From an uncultured bacterium (GTDB taxonomy: Bacteria; Vulcanimicrobiota; Xenobia; Xenobiales; Xenobiaceae): a stretch of 64,000 bases of DNA. Shown piece after piece: positions 45,303 through 54,462 of this stretch. Under the pieces are notes generated by a model. That model saw nothing but the letters and a program-made list of their open reading frames with translations. It did no database searches and was not told where the DNA came from. Every line of letters starts with the position of its first letter. Within the stretch, counting starts at the first letter, position 1. The stretch lies in NCBI GenBank assembly GCA_934636825.1, contig CAKUBG010000001.1:286264-350263 (forward strand), given 5' to 3'. A program made the translations under genes and the position numbers.

Positions 45303-46508
45303 GTGGCTGTAATTCTTCCTCCTTACCAAGAAGACGATCGTATGCTTTCAGGCTTAGCTTATCCGCTGTGGCCTTTTGTATGTCCCATTATTTTAATGGG
45401 AGAAAAGAAGCATGAACCTTTTGTTCATTTTCATGCTATTCAAGCTTTAGCTTTAGGAGTTATTTCCTTAGCAGCTGCGATAGTTGTTTCTATAGTTACT
45501 TTTTTGCTTCTTTGGCTTTTGCCGTCTTCATTTGTAACTTTTTCCGGTTTTGTGGGCTTAACCGTATTTTTAGTACTCACTTTTGCTTTTCTCTTTTGGT
45601 TTTCAGTTATTATTTATATAGCTTGGCAAGCTAGCTCAGGAAATTTTTTACGTTTACCTTTTTTAGGCCAATGGGCTGAAGAAAAAATGCAAACAAATTT
45701 AGGTATAACTGAGGCTGATTATGCCACCACCATAATAGGGGAAAAGCGAGAAGTAAAAATAGATCCTTTTGATTATGAAGCTGCTTTGGAAAGTGCTGCT
45801 CGGGCTGGTGACAATTATGCCAAGTCTGAGCTTGAAGCTGCTAATGGCCCAGAATATACAGAGTCGGAAGTAGTTGGCGATCCTGAAAGCATCGAATATT
45901 CGCGTCGCGGTTCTGGTGATATTTCAGAATATTTGCAACCGGAAAGTGCGGTTGGTGGTGCTTCTGAAGCCAATAAGGCTCCTTTGCGAACTCAGCAGCC
46001 TGTGGCGGCAGCTCCTGCTAGGGGAGGGTTCAGACCTTTAACTCCTCAGCCTGGTCGTCATCCTCTTGCTCAAAATGCACCTCCGAAGCCTAAGCCAATC
46101 GTACCTCCAACAGCTCCTTCTGAGCAAAACGAATTTAAGCCACTATCTACTACGATTATGCGCGAAAGTGCACCTAAACAAGCTGCAAACGGCGCGGGAG
46201 TACGCTTTAATAGTGATTTTTCTACTCCTACGCCAACCGGTGCAGAGATGCCTTATCGGCAGCCTCAGCCTAATAGGAACCAGGGTTATACTTCTGATCG
46301 TCCATACCCTCCGGGATCTCGTCCGGCCGTTGGTCAGCGTGATGGCTTTAATCCAGGTTTACCTACCAGAACACAAGCCGAAAGGGCTCCTGTTTCTCAA
46401 CAACCTCCTTCAGGTGAACCTGATTTTACTCCTGGTATTATTAGTAGGCCCGCAGTCAGACAGTCTAAGCGATCTTTCCAATGGAATGAATTAGACAACG
46501 GGCAGTAA
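45303..46508 (+). CDS. DUF4870-like membrane protein with a proline-rich tail
   Basis: A 401-residue protein. Residues 14-125 resemble the DUF4870/Tic20-like family: MLSGLAYPLWPFVCPIILMGEKKHEPFVHFHAIQALALG and three to four membrane helices. Residues 150-401 are disordered, rich in Pro, Gln, Ala and Ser, with no repeats I recognise. Role unknown. The GTG start is uncertain: an ATG 39 bases later is as plausible. Single gene after the peptidase terminator. Confidence 0.65.
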   Translation: MAVILPPYQEDDRMLSGLAYPLWPFVCPIILMGEKKHEPFVHFHAIQALALGVISLAAAIVVSIVTFLLLWLLPSSFVTFSGFVGLTVFLVLTFAFLFWFSVIIYIAWQASSGNFLRLPFLGQWAEEKMQTNLGITEADYATTIIGEKREVKIDPFDYEAALESAARAGDNYAKSELEAANGPEYTESEVVGDPESIEYSRRGSGDISEYLQPESAVGGASEANKAPLRTQQPVAAAPARGGFRPLTPQPGRHPLAQNAPPKPKPIVPPTAPSEQNEFKPLSTTIMRESAPKQAANGAGVRFNSDFSTPTPTGAEMPYRQPQPNRNQGYTSDRPYPPGSRPAVGQRDGFNPGLPTRTQAERAPVSQQPPSGEPDFTPGIISRPAVRQSKRSFQWNELDNGQ

Positions 46509-46519
46509 GTTCTTAAAAT

Positions 46520-47470
46520 TTAATTTTCGTCGTTTTTTTCGCCATTATCAGCGGCAAAGTGAATTATGCTGTCTGAAAAGTATATTCTGGACAAACGCGG
46601 ATGTAAGGCTTTTTTTACATCCGTGTCAGTTAATTCATAAACAGGTTTATCACTAACCGAACTAGCCAATTCTATTATGGCGCCTTTTAAATCGTCAGGT
46701 AGGGCAGATCCTTCGCTGAGTCGATTTATTTCTTTCCATATTTCTGCACGTTTTTGAGAATTGAAGCTATTCTTTATATCTATATATTGATAATCCATTA
46801 AAGGTTGAAGTTTGGCCTTTTCCAATTCCGAGTTTATGCTTTCTTTGGAAGCTGCGCTATTTACATTTAGTTTGCTGACCGTTATTGCTTTTGTAGAAAT
46901 GTTTTCTTCGTTTTGGCAATTGAAACATAAAGGATCTGTTGAATAGGTGGGCATATGACACTTTGGGCAAAGCTTGGCTCCGTTTTTAAGAGCAGCTCTT
47001 TTGGATAAAATGACAGTTTTTAAAAATGTTTGGAATGATTTTTTTAAGTTCTCGTCTTTAATATGTTCAGAAGCTTTGTCAACTTGTTCTTCTTCATCGT
47101 TGCTGACAACTAAATCTTTTTGCACATAATTCAGTATTGAGTTCTTTTTCTTCTTATAAATAGAATTTACTTTGCCTACGTAAGTACGTATCTTTTTGAA
47201 ACCGTACTTATGGCCCAGTTTATTAACAATATAAAGCTGTTGCAACTGTAGTTCTTGAGCCCAACTGCTATTTGAGCATACCACTAAAAGATAAGCTTCC
47301 CCTTGAGGGCCATTTTCATTTTTTATACAACAAGGCGAAGAGTTCATAGCTATAGCTTTACCTACTGCTTGAGCCCAATCTATTCTGAGACTAAGCAAGG
47401 CAATTTTATCTTTCTGACCGTTATTAACAGCTAACCATTTAAAAAACTCTTTATCGCTGATTTGCTGCAT
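46520..47470 (-). CDS. dciA: DciA-type (DUF721) protein with a zinc ribbon
   Basis: DciA loads the replicative helicase in bacteria that lack DnaC/DnaI. Residues 25-105 match DUF721: DWAQAVGKAIAMNSSPCC, VCSNSSWAQELQLQQLYIVNKLGHKYGFKKIRTYVGKV. After a linker comes a zinc ribbon CPKCHMPTYSTDPLCFNC (about 155-172), and then a helical C-terminal domain (about 225-316) that I do not recognise. DUF721 genes often sit next to recF; here the gene is divergent from it. The extra domains are unusual for DciA. Confidence 0.78.
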   Translation of the reverse strand: MQQISDKEFFKWLAVNNGQKDKIALLSLRIDWAQAVGKAIAMNSSPCCIKNENGPQGEAYLLVVCSNSSWAQELQLQQLYIVNKLGHKYGFKKIRTYVGKVNSIYKKKKNSILNYVQKDLVVSNDEEEQVDKASEHIKDENLKKSFQTFLKTVILSKRAALKNGAKLCPKCHMPTYSTDPLCFNCQNEENISTKAITVSKLNVNSAASKESINSELEKAKLQPLMDYQYIDIKNSFNSQKRAEIWKEINRLSEGSALPDDLKGAIIELASSVSDKPVYELTDTDVKKALHPRLSRIYFSDSIIHFAADNGEKNDEN

Positions 47471-47704
47471 TATAAGCCTCCTATTGCAAAAAAGTTTGTC
47501 AATTTTTTATGTCAATTGTCTTGTACCTTTACACAAAATAAAGCTTTGGGCAAGTTCGCAAGCGGCTTAACTTTTTACAAGCTACTTTTTTTCAGTTTAC
47601 TCATTTTTATTTAGTTTTAAGTAACAAAAAAATTAACTGAAGCTATTGAGAGTAGCATTATACAAATGCAAGGGATCATCTCTGAAAATCGAAAACGAGA
47701 GATT

Positions 47705-48973
47705 ATGTATGTAGATCGGATAAAGTTAAAGAATTTTCGCAATTACGATATTTTAGAATTTAAGCCCGGTTTAGGGCTCAATATGCTTATAGGCAAAAAC
47801 GCTCAGGGAAAAACTAATTTTTTAGAAGCGTTGAATATTTTGGCTTCTACTAAAAGTTTCAGAGTACGCAGCGAAGCCGAGTTAATAAAATGGCAAACCG
47901 ATCATGCCGAAATTGACGCTGATTTTTTTACTGAAGAAGGAAAAAAAAGGCGTTTAACTGTACGCTGGGCTTATAATCCTCTTTCTAAAGTTTTGGAACG
48001 ACGCATACTTATCGATGGCAATATTGTCAAACGTTTGAGTGATTTTTTAGGTGAAGTACCTCTAACTTTATTTATTCCCGGAGATTTGGCTTTAATTCAG
48101 GGTGGGCCAATTTTACGTCGTCGCTTAATGGATGTGTTGCTATGTAAAGTGTCTGATCTTTACTGCACTCATTTAATAAATTATCGTCATGTATTGCGCC
48201 AACGCAATAAATTTTTACATGTTCGTGTTAAAGGTAGTGGTTCCGAGGCTTATTTAACTGAAGCCGATCGCAGCTATTTGCATATTTGGGATGAACAACT
48301 AAAGAAATTGGGAGCCGAGATAACTTATTATCGTTTACTAATTTTAGCTTATTTGCAAGCAGTAGTTGGAAAAATTTACTCTCTGTTATCTGCTGATAAA
48401 GGTTGTAAATTAAGTCTAACTTATCAAAGTCGCTTGGGAAAAAATAATTTAACTGAGATTAATCAGATTTTAGCTGAAAAGGCGGCCGTTTTGCAAAATA
48501 CCAATTTGGCTAATATTAGGGAAATTGATTTAAATTTAGAGCTTGATTCCCAACTTTTACATAAAATCGAGGAGCTTTTTTCTGCTTCTTTGCAAAGGAA
48601 CAACAGAAGTGAGCTGTCTTTTCGTTCTACTCAAGTAGGCCCTCATCGTGATGATTTCAGCATTGAAGTTTTGGGACATAATTTAAAAATGTTCGGCTCT
48701 CAAGGGCAGCATCGTAGTGTAGCTTTAGCTTTGCGTTTAGCAGAAGCTAGAATTATGAGTTTAGTTAGACATGAAGAATCGATAGTTCTTTTGGATGATT
48801 GTTTTTCCGAATTGGATAAAAATCGACAAGAAATTTTACTCGATTATTTGGGAAATTTAGGACAAGTATTTTTGACAGCCGCAGTATCAGCCGATTTTTC
48901 TGCAGCTTTTCAAAATATCAGAGAAGTAAGTTATTTTAATGTAGAGTCTGGCACGATAAAACCGATAGAGTAA
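47705..48973 (+). CDS. recF: DNA replication and repair protein RecF
   Basis: SMC-like ATPase that helps load RecA at gaps. The 422 residues include YVDRIKLKNFRNYDILEFKPGLGLNMLIGKNAQGKTNFLEAL (Walker A), PLTLFIPGDLALIQGGPILRRRLMD, GPHRDDF, the signature segment SQGQHRSVALALRLAEA and Walker B IVLLDDCFSELD. The ATG of MYVDRIKL is preferred; upstream codons in frame lack similarity. First of the recF-glycosyltransferase pair. Confidence 0.94.
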   Translation: MYVDRIKLKNFRNYDILEFKPGLGLNMLIGKNAQGKTNFLEALNILASTKSFRVRSEAELIKWQTDHAEIDADFFTEEGKKRRLTVRWAYNPLSKVLERRILIDGNIVKRLSDFLGEVPLTLFIPGDLALIQGGPILRRRLMDVLLCKVSDLYCTHLINYRHVLRQRNKFLHVRVKGSGSEAYLTEADRSYLHIWDEQLKKLGAEITYYRLLILAYLQAVVGKIYSLLSADKGCKLSLTYQSRLGKNNLTEINQILAEKAAVLQNTNLANIREIDLNLELDSQLLHKIEELFSASLQRNNRSELSFRSTQVGPHRDDFSIEVLGHNLKMFGSQGQHRSVALALRLAEARIMSLVRHEESIVLLDDCFSELDKNRQEILLDYLGNLGQVFLTAAVSADFSAAFQNIREVSYFNVESGTIKPIE

Positions 48974-48990
48974 AAAAAGGATTTATATTT

Positions 48991-50214
48991 ATGAAAATTG
49001 TTCAATTTACCGATTGTTATTTTCCGACTATCAATGGAGTTTGCTCTTCCATTAAAAGTTTAGTTTTCGGCTTAGCCAAAATGAATCATGAAATATTGGT
49101 GATAGCCCCTTCAGTTCCGGTTAAATCGAACAATTCTTCTATTGAAAACGATTCGAATAAAGGAAATTCGCACGAGAAAAATATAAAATTCATTTATCTT
49201 CCTTCTGTGGTAATGCCGCAATTAAAGGACAATCGTATAGGTTTTCCTTGGCCTTGGAAAACTTGGTCAGAAATTAAAAAATTTTCTCCTGACCTTATAC
49301 ATATCCATACTCCTGGAACTGTAGGCTTAATGGGACTTATTTATGCTAAGTTATTTAAAGTTCCTTATATGTTTACTCACCATACGCTTTTTGAAGAGTA
49401 TTTAACTTATTTTCCGCTCCCTGGTGCTTTAAGTAAAAAGATTATTCTGACTTGGATGAGACTTTTTTGGAATAATAGCTTTTTAGTAGTGGCTCCTAGT
49501 CGCAAAGTAAGCCAACGTCTTTTAGAGCAAGGATGTAAAGCTCCGTTTAAAGTTATTCCCAGTGGTTTGCATTTGGATTCTTTCAGAAATGGGCAGCGTG
49601 ATAAACTTCAAAAAGAATTAAATTTGTCTGACAAACCTTTTCTTTATGTGGGCAGAGTGGCTTACGAAAAGTCTATAGATTTTATTATCGAAGCTTTTTC
49701 CGTATTCGTTGACAAGCTTAAAACTGAAGGTATATCGACAGATAAAAACGCCAAAAATTTGCCCCATTTAGTTATAATAGGCGATGGGCCTGCCAGAGCC
49801 GATTTAGAAAAATTGGTTGAGAATAAAGCTCTTTCATCGTTAGTTCATTTTTTAGGTTGGAGAAAGAGAGAAGAACTTAAAGATTATTACGCTTCTTCTT
49901 TAGCTTTTTTATTTGCTTCTGAAACAGAAACTCAGGGACTAGTAGTAGCTGAAGCTGAAGCGGCCGACTTACCGGTCATAGCTATAAAAGCTAGCGGAGT
50001 TGATGAAGCTTTACCTCCGGAAGACAATTTAAGTGTCGACAGCGGCCAAACCGAAAAATTTGTTGAGTATATGTACGAACTTTGGAAAGATAGAAAAAAA
50101 GCCCAAGAGATGGGTTTAGCAGCTTCTCAATTTATAGAAAACAATTTTTCTGAAAAAACAGTTTTAGTCACATATGAAGATGTGTATAACTCTTTGCAGC
50201 GTACCAAAAACTAG
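48991..50214 (+). CDS. Glycosyltransferase family 4
   Basis: A 407-residue retaining GT-B enzyme. FTDCYFPTINGVCSSIKSLVFGLAKMNHEILVIAP forms the N-terminal acceptor fold; VGRVAYEKSIDFIIEAF, LVIIGDGPARADLEKLV, HFLGWRKREELKDYYASS and the nucleotide-sugar motif ETETQGLVVAEAEAADLPVIA form the C-terminal one. It resembles enzymes that glycosylate diacylglycerol or phosphatidylinositol; the acceptor cannot be told. 17 bases after recF, so probably co-transcribed, which is an odd pairing. Confidence 0.87.
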   Translation: MKIVQFTDCYFPTINGVCSSIKSLVFGLAKMNHEILVIAPSVPVKSNNSSIENDSNKGNSHEKNIKFIYLPSVVMPQLKDNRIGFPWPWKTWSEIKKFSPDLIHIHTPGTVGLMGLIYAKLFKVPYMFTHHTLFEEYLTYFPLPGALSKKIILTWMRLFWNNSFLVVAPSRKVSQRLLEQGCKAPFKVIPSGLHLDSFRNGQRDKLQKELNLSDKPFLYVGRVAYEKSIDFIIEAFSVFVDKLKTEGISTDKNAKNLPHLVIIGDGPARADLEKLVENKALSSLVHFLGWRKREELKDYYASSLAFLFASETETQGLVVAEAEAADLPVIAIKASGVDEALPPEDNLSVDSGQTEKFVEYMYELWKDRKKAQEMGLAASQFIENNFSEKTVLVTYEDVYNSLQRTKN

Positions 50215-50410
50215 TAGTTTTTCTACAGAGTATAAGTCTTAAATTAAGGTGAAAAAGAGGAAAACAGCAGGATAAAGGCGCCTAAAAAAGAATCCCCTAA
50301 AGTTGATTATTCCTGCGAATTTTGGGCGTTTTCAAAAGTTTTGCAAATTAAGCTCAACCGATAAAAACTGCGACTTAAACCGTCTGTCAGGATTGGAGTG
50401 GTGGATCAAA

Positions 50411-50674
50411 GTGGCATTAAAAGAAACATTTTTAGAGCGGGCAGGGCTGTTAGGTTGTATCTTGCCTACAGTAGTAGGGGGAGTCATCTTTTCCGCTTTA
50501 GGATGGTGGCTTATGGTTCCCAGCAGTGAGTCGGAATATTTAGAGGGAGCTGCTGGAAGTATAGGCTTTTTAGCTGTACTTATCGGTTTTTGTATAGGTA
50601 GCGTGCTGGGATTCGTTGTAGCTTTTACTATAGACTATCTCAAGAGTCGAGCCGAAGAACAAGAAGAATTTTAG
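50411..50674 (+). CDS. Small membrane protein of unknown function
   Basis: An 87-residue protein with two membrane helices (LLGCILPTVVGGVIFSALGWWLMV and SIGFLAVLIGFCIGSVLGFVVAFTI) and a charged C-terminus (DYLKSRAEEQEEF). The GTG start is chosen because GGAG lies about 12 bases upstream and the 36 in-frame codons before it look non-coding. No family recognised. It lies just before gyrB. Confidence 0.55.
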   Translation: MALKETFLERAGLLGCILPTVVGGVIFSALGWWLMVPSSESEYLEGAAGSIGFLAVLIGFCIGSVLGFVVAFTIDYLKSRAEEQEEF

Positions 50675-50797
50675 GTAGTTGTTAGTTTACTTTTTACTCA
50701 AACTATAAATGCTGAAATTTAGTTGACAAGAGAATATTTTGGACTCTGTTTTTACAAATAGGCATTTTTTCTTTAGTATTTTTGGAGGTTTTTTTAG

Positions 50798-52816
50798 ATG
50801 GATTCCACTGAACATGCGGCCTTTGAGGCAACTACTCTCGGCAGCGACGAGGAATATAAGGTCGAATCTGTGGAGACCAGCGCACCCGAAGCTGAAGTTG
50901 TCACTGAAGAGTATGACGAAAACGAAATTCAGGTCTTGAAAGGTCTGGAAGGCGTGCGCTTGCGTCCCGGTATGTATATCGGAGATACCGGCGTTCGCGG
51001 TTTGCACCACATTGTCTTTGAAGTTGTAGATAATGCTATAGATGAAACTTTAGCTGGAGCTTGCGATCATATAGAAGTTGTTCTCAAGCGTGATGGTTCG
51101 GTTAGTGTTGCCGACAATGGTCGAGGAATACCCACTGGCATCCATCCTCAGGCAGGTATTCCCACTTTGCAACTGGTTATGACTCAACTTCATGCCGGCG
51201 GAAAATTTAATGGCAAAGGTTACAAAGTTTCCGGCGGTTTGCATGGTGTAGGCGTATCCGTCACCAATGCTCTTTCGTTGCGTTTAGAAGTAGAAGTTTA
51301 CCGTGAGGGTAAGCGTTTTGTACAAGATTTCTCTCGTGGCGAAATTGTGGGAGATATGCGTGTCTATGAAGGCGAAGAGGGACGTACCGGCACTAAGGTA
51401 ACTTTACTTCCCGATCCCGAGATTTTTACCGAAACTACAAGTTTTTCTTTTGAAAAACTCAGCGAGAGATTGCGTGAGCTTTCTTTCCTCAATCGTGGTC
51501 TAACTATCGATATAAGTGAAGAAGCAACTGGTAAAGCACACCATTTCCATTATCCTGATGGTATTCGTCAATATGTAAATTACCTCAGTGAAGGCAAAGA
51601 ACCCTTACATACTCCTTTCTATATAGATAGAAGTGTCAAATTTGCTGATGGTGAAATTGGCCCGGTCGATGTTGAATTGGTGCTTCAATATAACAAGTCT
51701 TACAAAGAAGATTTTTATTCTTTTGCCAACAATATCAATACCTATGAAGGTGGCAGCCACGTCACCGGTTTCCGCAATGCCTTGACACGTATCACTAATA
51801 GCGTAGTGCGCAAACGCGGTTGGTTAAAAGATAAAGATGAGAATTTCAGTGGCGAAGATGTACGCGAAGGCTTGTGCGCCATTCTTTCAGTAAAATTGCC
51901 CAATCCTCAGTTTGAGAGTCAAACTAAAATTTCTTTACTTAATCCTGAAGTTCGCCAAGCTGTCGACAATATTATGGATGAGTTCTATACCGCTTATTTG
52001 GAAGAAAATCCCGATGTAGCCAGAACCATCTTTGAAAAATGCCAATCGGCCAAAAATGCTCGCGACGCTGCTCGCCGTGCCCGTGAAAATGTACGTCGCA
52101 AGAGCGTATTGGAAACTTGTTCTCTGCCCGGAAAATTAGCTGATTGCTCTAGTAAAGATCCTTCTGAATGTGAATTGTTTATTGTAGAAGGAGACTCGGC
52201 CGGCGGCTCAGCCAAAGAAGGACGCGAGCGTCGTTTCCAAGCTATTTTACCTTTGCGAGGTAAGATCCTCAACGTCGAAAAAGCTCGTCTAAACAAGATG
52301 CTTGATAATGATGTTATTAAGTCTATGATTGCGGCTTTAGGTACAGGCATAGGTGAAGATTTTGCTATCGAAAAATTGCGCTATCACAAATTGGTCATTA
52401 TGACCGATGCCGATGTCGATGGAGCTCATATTCGCACTTTGTTGCTGACCTTTTTCTATCGTCAAATGCGCGAACTTATTGAAGGAGGCCATATTTATGT
52501 AGCTCAACCTCCTTTATATTTGCTCACTAAAGGCAAACGTCGTGAATATGTCTATTCGGATCAAGAGTGTGAAGCTATGACTGCCGAAATGGGCGATAAG
52601 GTGGAGATCCAGCGCTATAAAGGTTTGGGAGAAATGAATGCTGAGCAGCTTTGGGATACAACTATGGATCCGGAGCACAGGGTTATGAAGCAAGTAAAAT
52701 TGGAAGACGCTGTTGAAGCTGACAGAATATTTTCCGTGCTAATGGGCGATGAAGTAAAACCTCGTCGTGAGTTTATTATTAAGTATGCTCGCGAAGTTAA
52801 AAACTTAGATATTTAG
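50798..52816 (+). CDS. gyrB: DNA gyrase subunit B
   Basis: ATPase subunit of gyrase. The 672 residues start with an acidic extension of about 40 residues not found in most GyrB. Then come the GHKL motifs (FEVVDNAIDETLAG, VADNGRGIP, GGLHGVGVSVTNALS) and the TOPRIM motifs (IVEGDSAGGSAKEGRERRFQAILPLRGKILNVE and DADVDGAHIRTLLLTFFYRQM), and the C-terminal segment QRYKGLGEMNAEQLWDTTM, which contacts GyrA. Followed by two gyrA-type genes. Confidence 0.97.
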   Translation: MDSTEHAAFEATTLGSDEEYKVESVETSAPEAEVVTEEYDENEIQVLKGLEGVRLRPGMYIGDTGVRGLHHIVFEVVDNAIDETLAGACDHIEVVLKRDGSVSVADNGRGIPTGIHPQAGIPTLQLVMTQLHAGGKFNGKGYKVSGGLHGVGVSVTNALSLRLEVEVYREGKRFVQDFSRGEIVGDMRVYEGEEGRTGTKVTLLPDPEIFTETTSFSFEKLSERLRELSFLNRGLTIDISEEATGKAHHFHYPDGIRQYVNYLSEGKEPLHTPFYIDRSVKFADGEIGPVDVELVLQYNKSYKEDFYSFANNINTYEGGSHVTGFRNALTRITNSVVRKRGWLKDKDENFSGEDVREGLCAILSVKLPNPQFESQTKISLLNPEVRQAVDNIMDEFYTAYLEENPDVARTIFEKCQSAKNARDAARRARENVRRKSVLETCSLPGKLADCSSKDPSECELFIVEGDSAGGSAKEGRERRFQAILPLRGKILNVEKARLNKMLDNDVIKSMIAALGTGIGEDFAIEKLRYHKLVIMTDADVDGAHIRTLLLTFFYRQMRELIEGGHIYVAQPPLYLLTKGKRREYVYSDQECEAMTAEMGDKVEIQRYKGLGEMNAEQLWDTTMDPEHRVMKQVKLEDAVEADRIFSVLMGDEVKPRREFIIKYAREVKNLDI

Positions 52817-52847
52817 TTTGTAAGCCTCAAAATTCTAAGGAGAACTC

Positions 52848-54455
52848 ATGGAAAATAGAATTGCCGTTACTCCGGCCCCTATTGAAGATGAAATGAAAGA
52901 GGCTTATGTCGATTACGCTATGAGCGTAATCGTAGCCAGGGCTCTTCCCGATGCCCGCGACGGTTTTAAGCCTGTACATAGACGCATTCTCTATACTATG
53001 TTTGAGGAGCATATTACTCCTGATCGCAAATTCCGCAAATCGGCAGCTACTGTAGGTAATGTAATTGCTCGTTATCATCCCCATGGTGACTCTGCAGTTT
53101 ACGATGCTATGGTGCGTTTGGCTCAACCTTTTAATATGCGTTATCCCTTGGTATGGCCTCAAGGAAACTTCGGTTCCGTCGATGGCGATCCGGCAGCTAG
53201 TATGCGTTATACGGAAGCTAAGCTTTCTCGCATAGCTATGGAAACTGTGCGCGATTTAGGTAAAGATACCGTAGATTGGCGCCCCAACTTCGATAATTCT
53301 ACCCAAGAGCCAGAAGTTTTACCTTTAGTTATTCCTAATTTACTTATCAATGGCTCAGAAGGCATAGCCGTGGGTATGTCTTGTCGTATTCCTCCGCACA
53401 ATTTGGGGGAAGTTATCGATGGTTGTATTGCTCTTATTAAAGATGAAAATATAAGCACCGAAGCTTTGATGGAATATATCAAAGGGCCGGATTTTCCCAC
53501 TGGTGCTTTGATTGTTGGCAATGCCGGTATTAAAAAAGCTTATACTTCTGGTAGAGGCAAGATTTTATTACGTTCAGTTACTCATCGTGAAGAAATAGAT
53601 GGACGTACCGCTATAGTTGTCGATGAAATTCCTTATATGGTCAATAAAGCCGCTTTGGTTGAAAGAGCTGCTCAGGCTATCAAGGATAAAAAGATTAGTG
53701 GCGTCTACGATTTGCGTGATGAGTCAAGTCGCAAAGGATTGCGTATAGTTTTTGAGCTCAAAAAGAAAGCCGATCCTGAACAAACAGAGCGCGAATTATT
53801 TACTCACACCAACTTAGAGACAACTTATGGAATTATTATATTAGCTTTAGTAGACAACGCTCCCAAGATTCTGAGCTTGAAAGAAGCGCTCAATTGCTTT
53901 ATTGACCACCGCTTCAGCGTTGTTACTAGACGTACTGAATATGACTTGGCTAAAGCTAAGGCCAGAATCCATATTGTGGAAGGCTTATTAGTTGCTTTAG
54001 CTCACATTCATGAGATTATTGCACTCATAAAGGCTTCTTCTTCCGTAGATGAAGCCAGAGCAGCGCTTAAGGATCGGTATTCTTTCAGCGATATTCAAGT
54101 TCAAGCTATTCTGGATATGCGTTTGCAAAAACTTACCCATTTGGAACATGACAAACTTGAAGATGAAAAGAATCAGCTTCTGAAAACTATTGAATTTTTG
54201 GAAGGCCTTTTAAGCAATCATGACAAGATGAGTCAAGTTATAGTCAATGAGCTTTTAGACGTTAAAGCCCGCTATCAAGATGAGCGGCGTACTCGCATTG
54301 TCAATTTCGATAATACTTTGCTCGAAGAAGAAATAGAGCTTAAAGAAAAAGCCGAACAAGATGAAAATTTCGTCTCAGAAGATATTTCTTCCGATAACAA
54401 TGAGGCAGATAATGAGCTAAATTCTGCAGAAGAAGATGTTGAGAGCGAGAGTTAA
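52848..54455 (+). CDS. GyrA-type topoisomerase subunit lacking the C-terminal wrapping domain
   Basis: A 535-residue paralogue of the gyrase A subunit. The breakage-reunion core is complete: HRRILYTMFE, RYHPHGDSAVYDAMVRLAQPF, the catalytic tyrosine in SMRYTEAKL, PPHNLGEVIDG and ILDMRLQKLT in the C-gate coiled coil. The protein stops at YQDERRTRI, just where the beta-pinwheel of full GyrA would begin, and an acidic tail of about 40 residues replaces it. No GyrA box is present. It follows gyrB by 31 bases and precedes a full gyrA by 7. It could be ParC-like; see findings. Confidence 0.88.
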   Translation: MENRIAVTPAPIEDEMKEAYVDYAMSVIVARALPDARDGFKPVHRRILYTMFEEHITPDRKFRKSAATVGNVIARYHPHGDSAVYDAMVRLAQPFNMRYPLVWPQGNFGSVDGDPAASMRYTEAKLSRIAMETVRDLGKDTVDWRPNFDNSTQEPEVLPLVIPNLLINGSEGIAVGMSCRIPPHNLGEVIDGCIALIKDENISTEALMEYIKGPDFPTGALIVGNAGIKKAYTSGRGKILLRSVTHREEIDGRTAIVVDEIPYMVNKAALVERAAQAIKDKKISGVYDLRDESSRKGLRIVFELKKKADPEQTERELFTHTNLETTYGIIILALVDNAPKILSLKEALNCFIDHRFSVVTRRTEYDLAKAKARIHIVEGLLVALAHIHEIIALIKASSSVDEARAALKDRYSFSDIQVQAILDMRLQKLTHLEHDKLEDEKNQLLKTIEFLEGLLSNHDKMSQVIVNELLDVKARYQDERRTRIVNFDNTLLEEEIELKEKAEQDENFVSEDISSDNNEADNELNSAEEDVESES

Positions 54456-54462
54456 GGATTAG

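Noticed and set aside
52848..54455. Short GyrA as a frameshift pseudogene of gyrA
   Set aside because: The core is intact, no remains of a C-terminal domain follow, and the full gene starts 7 bases later with its own complete core.
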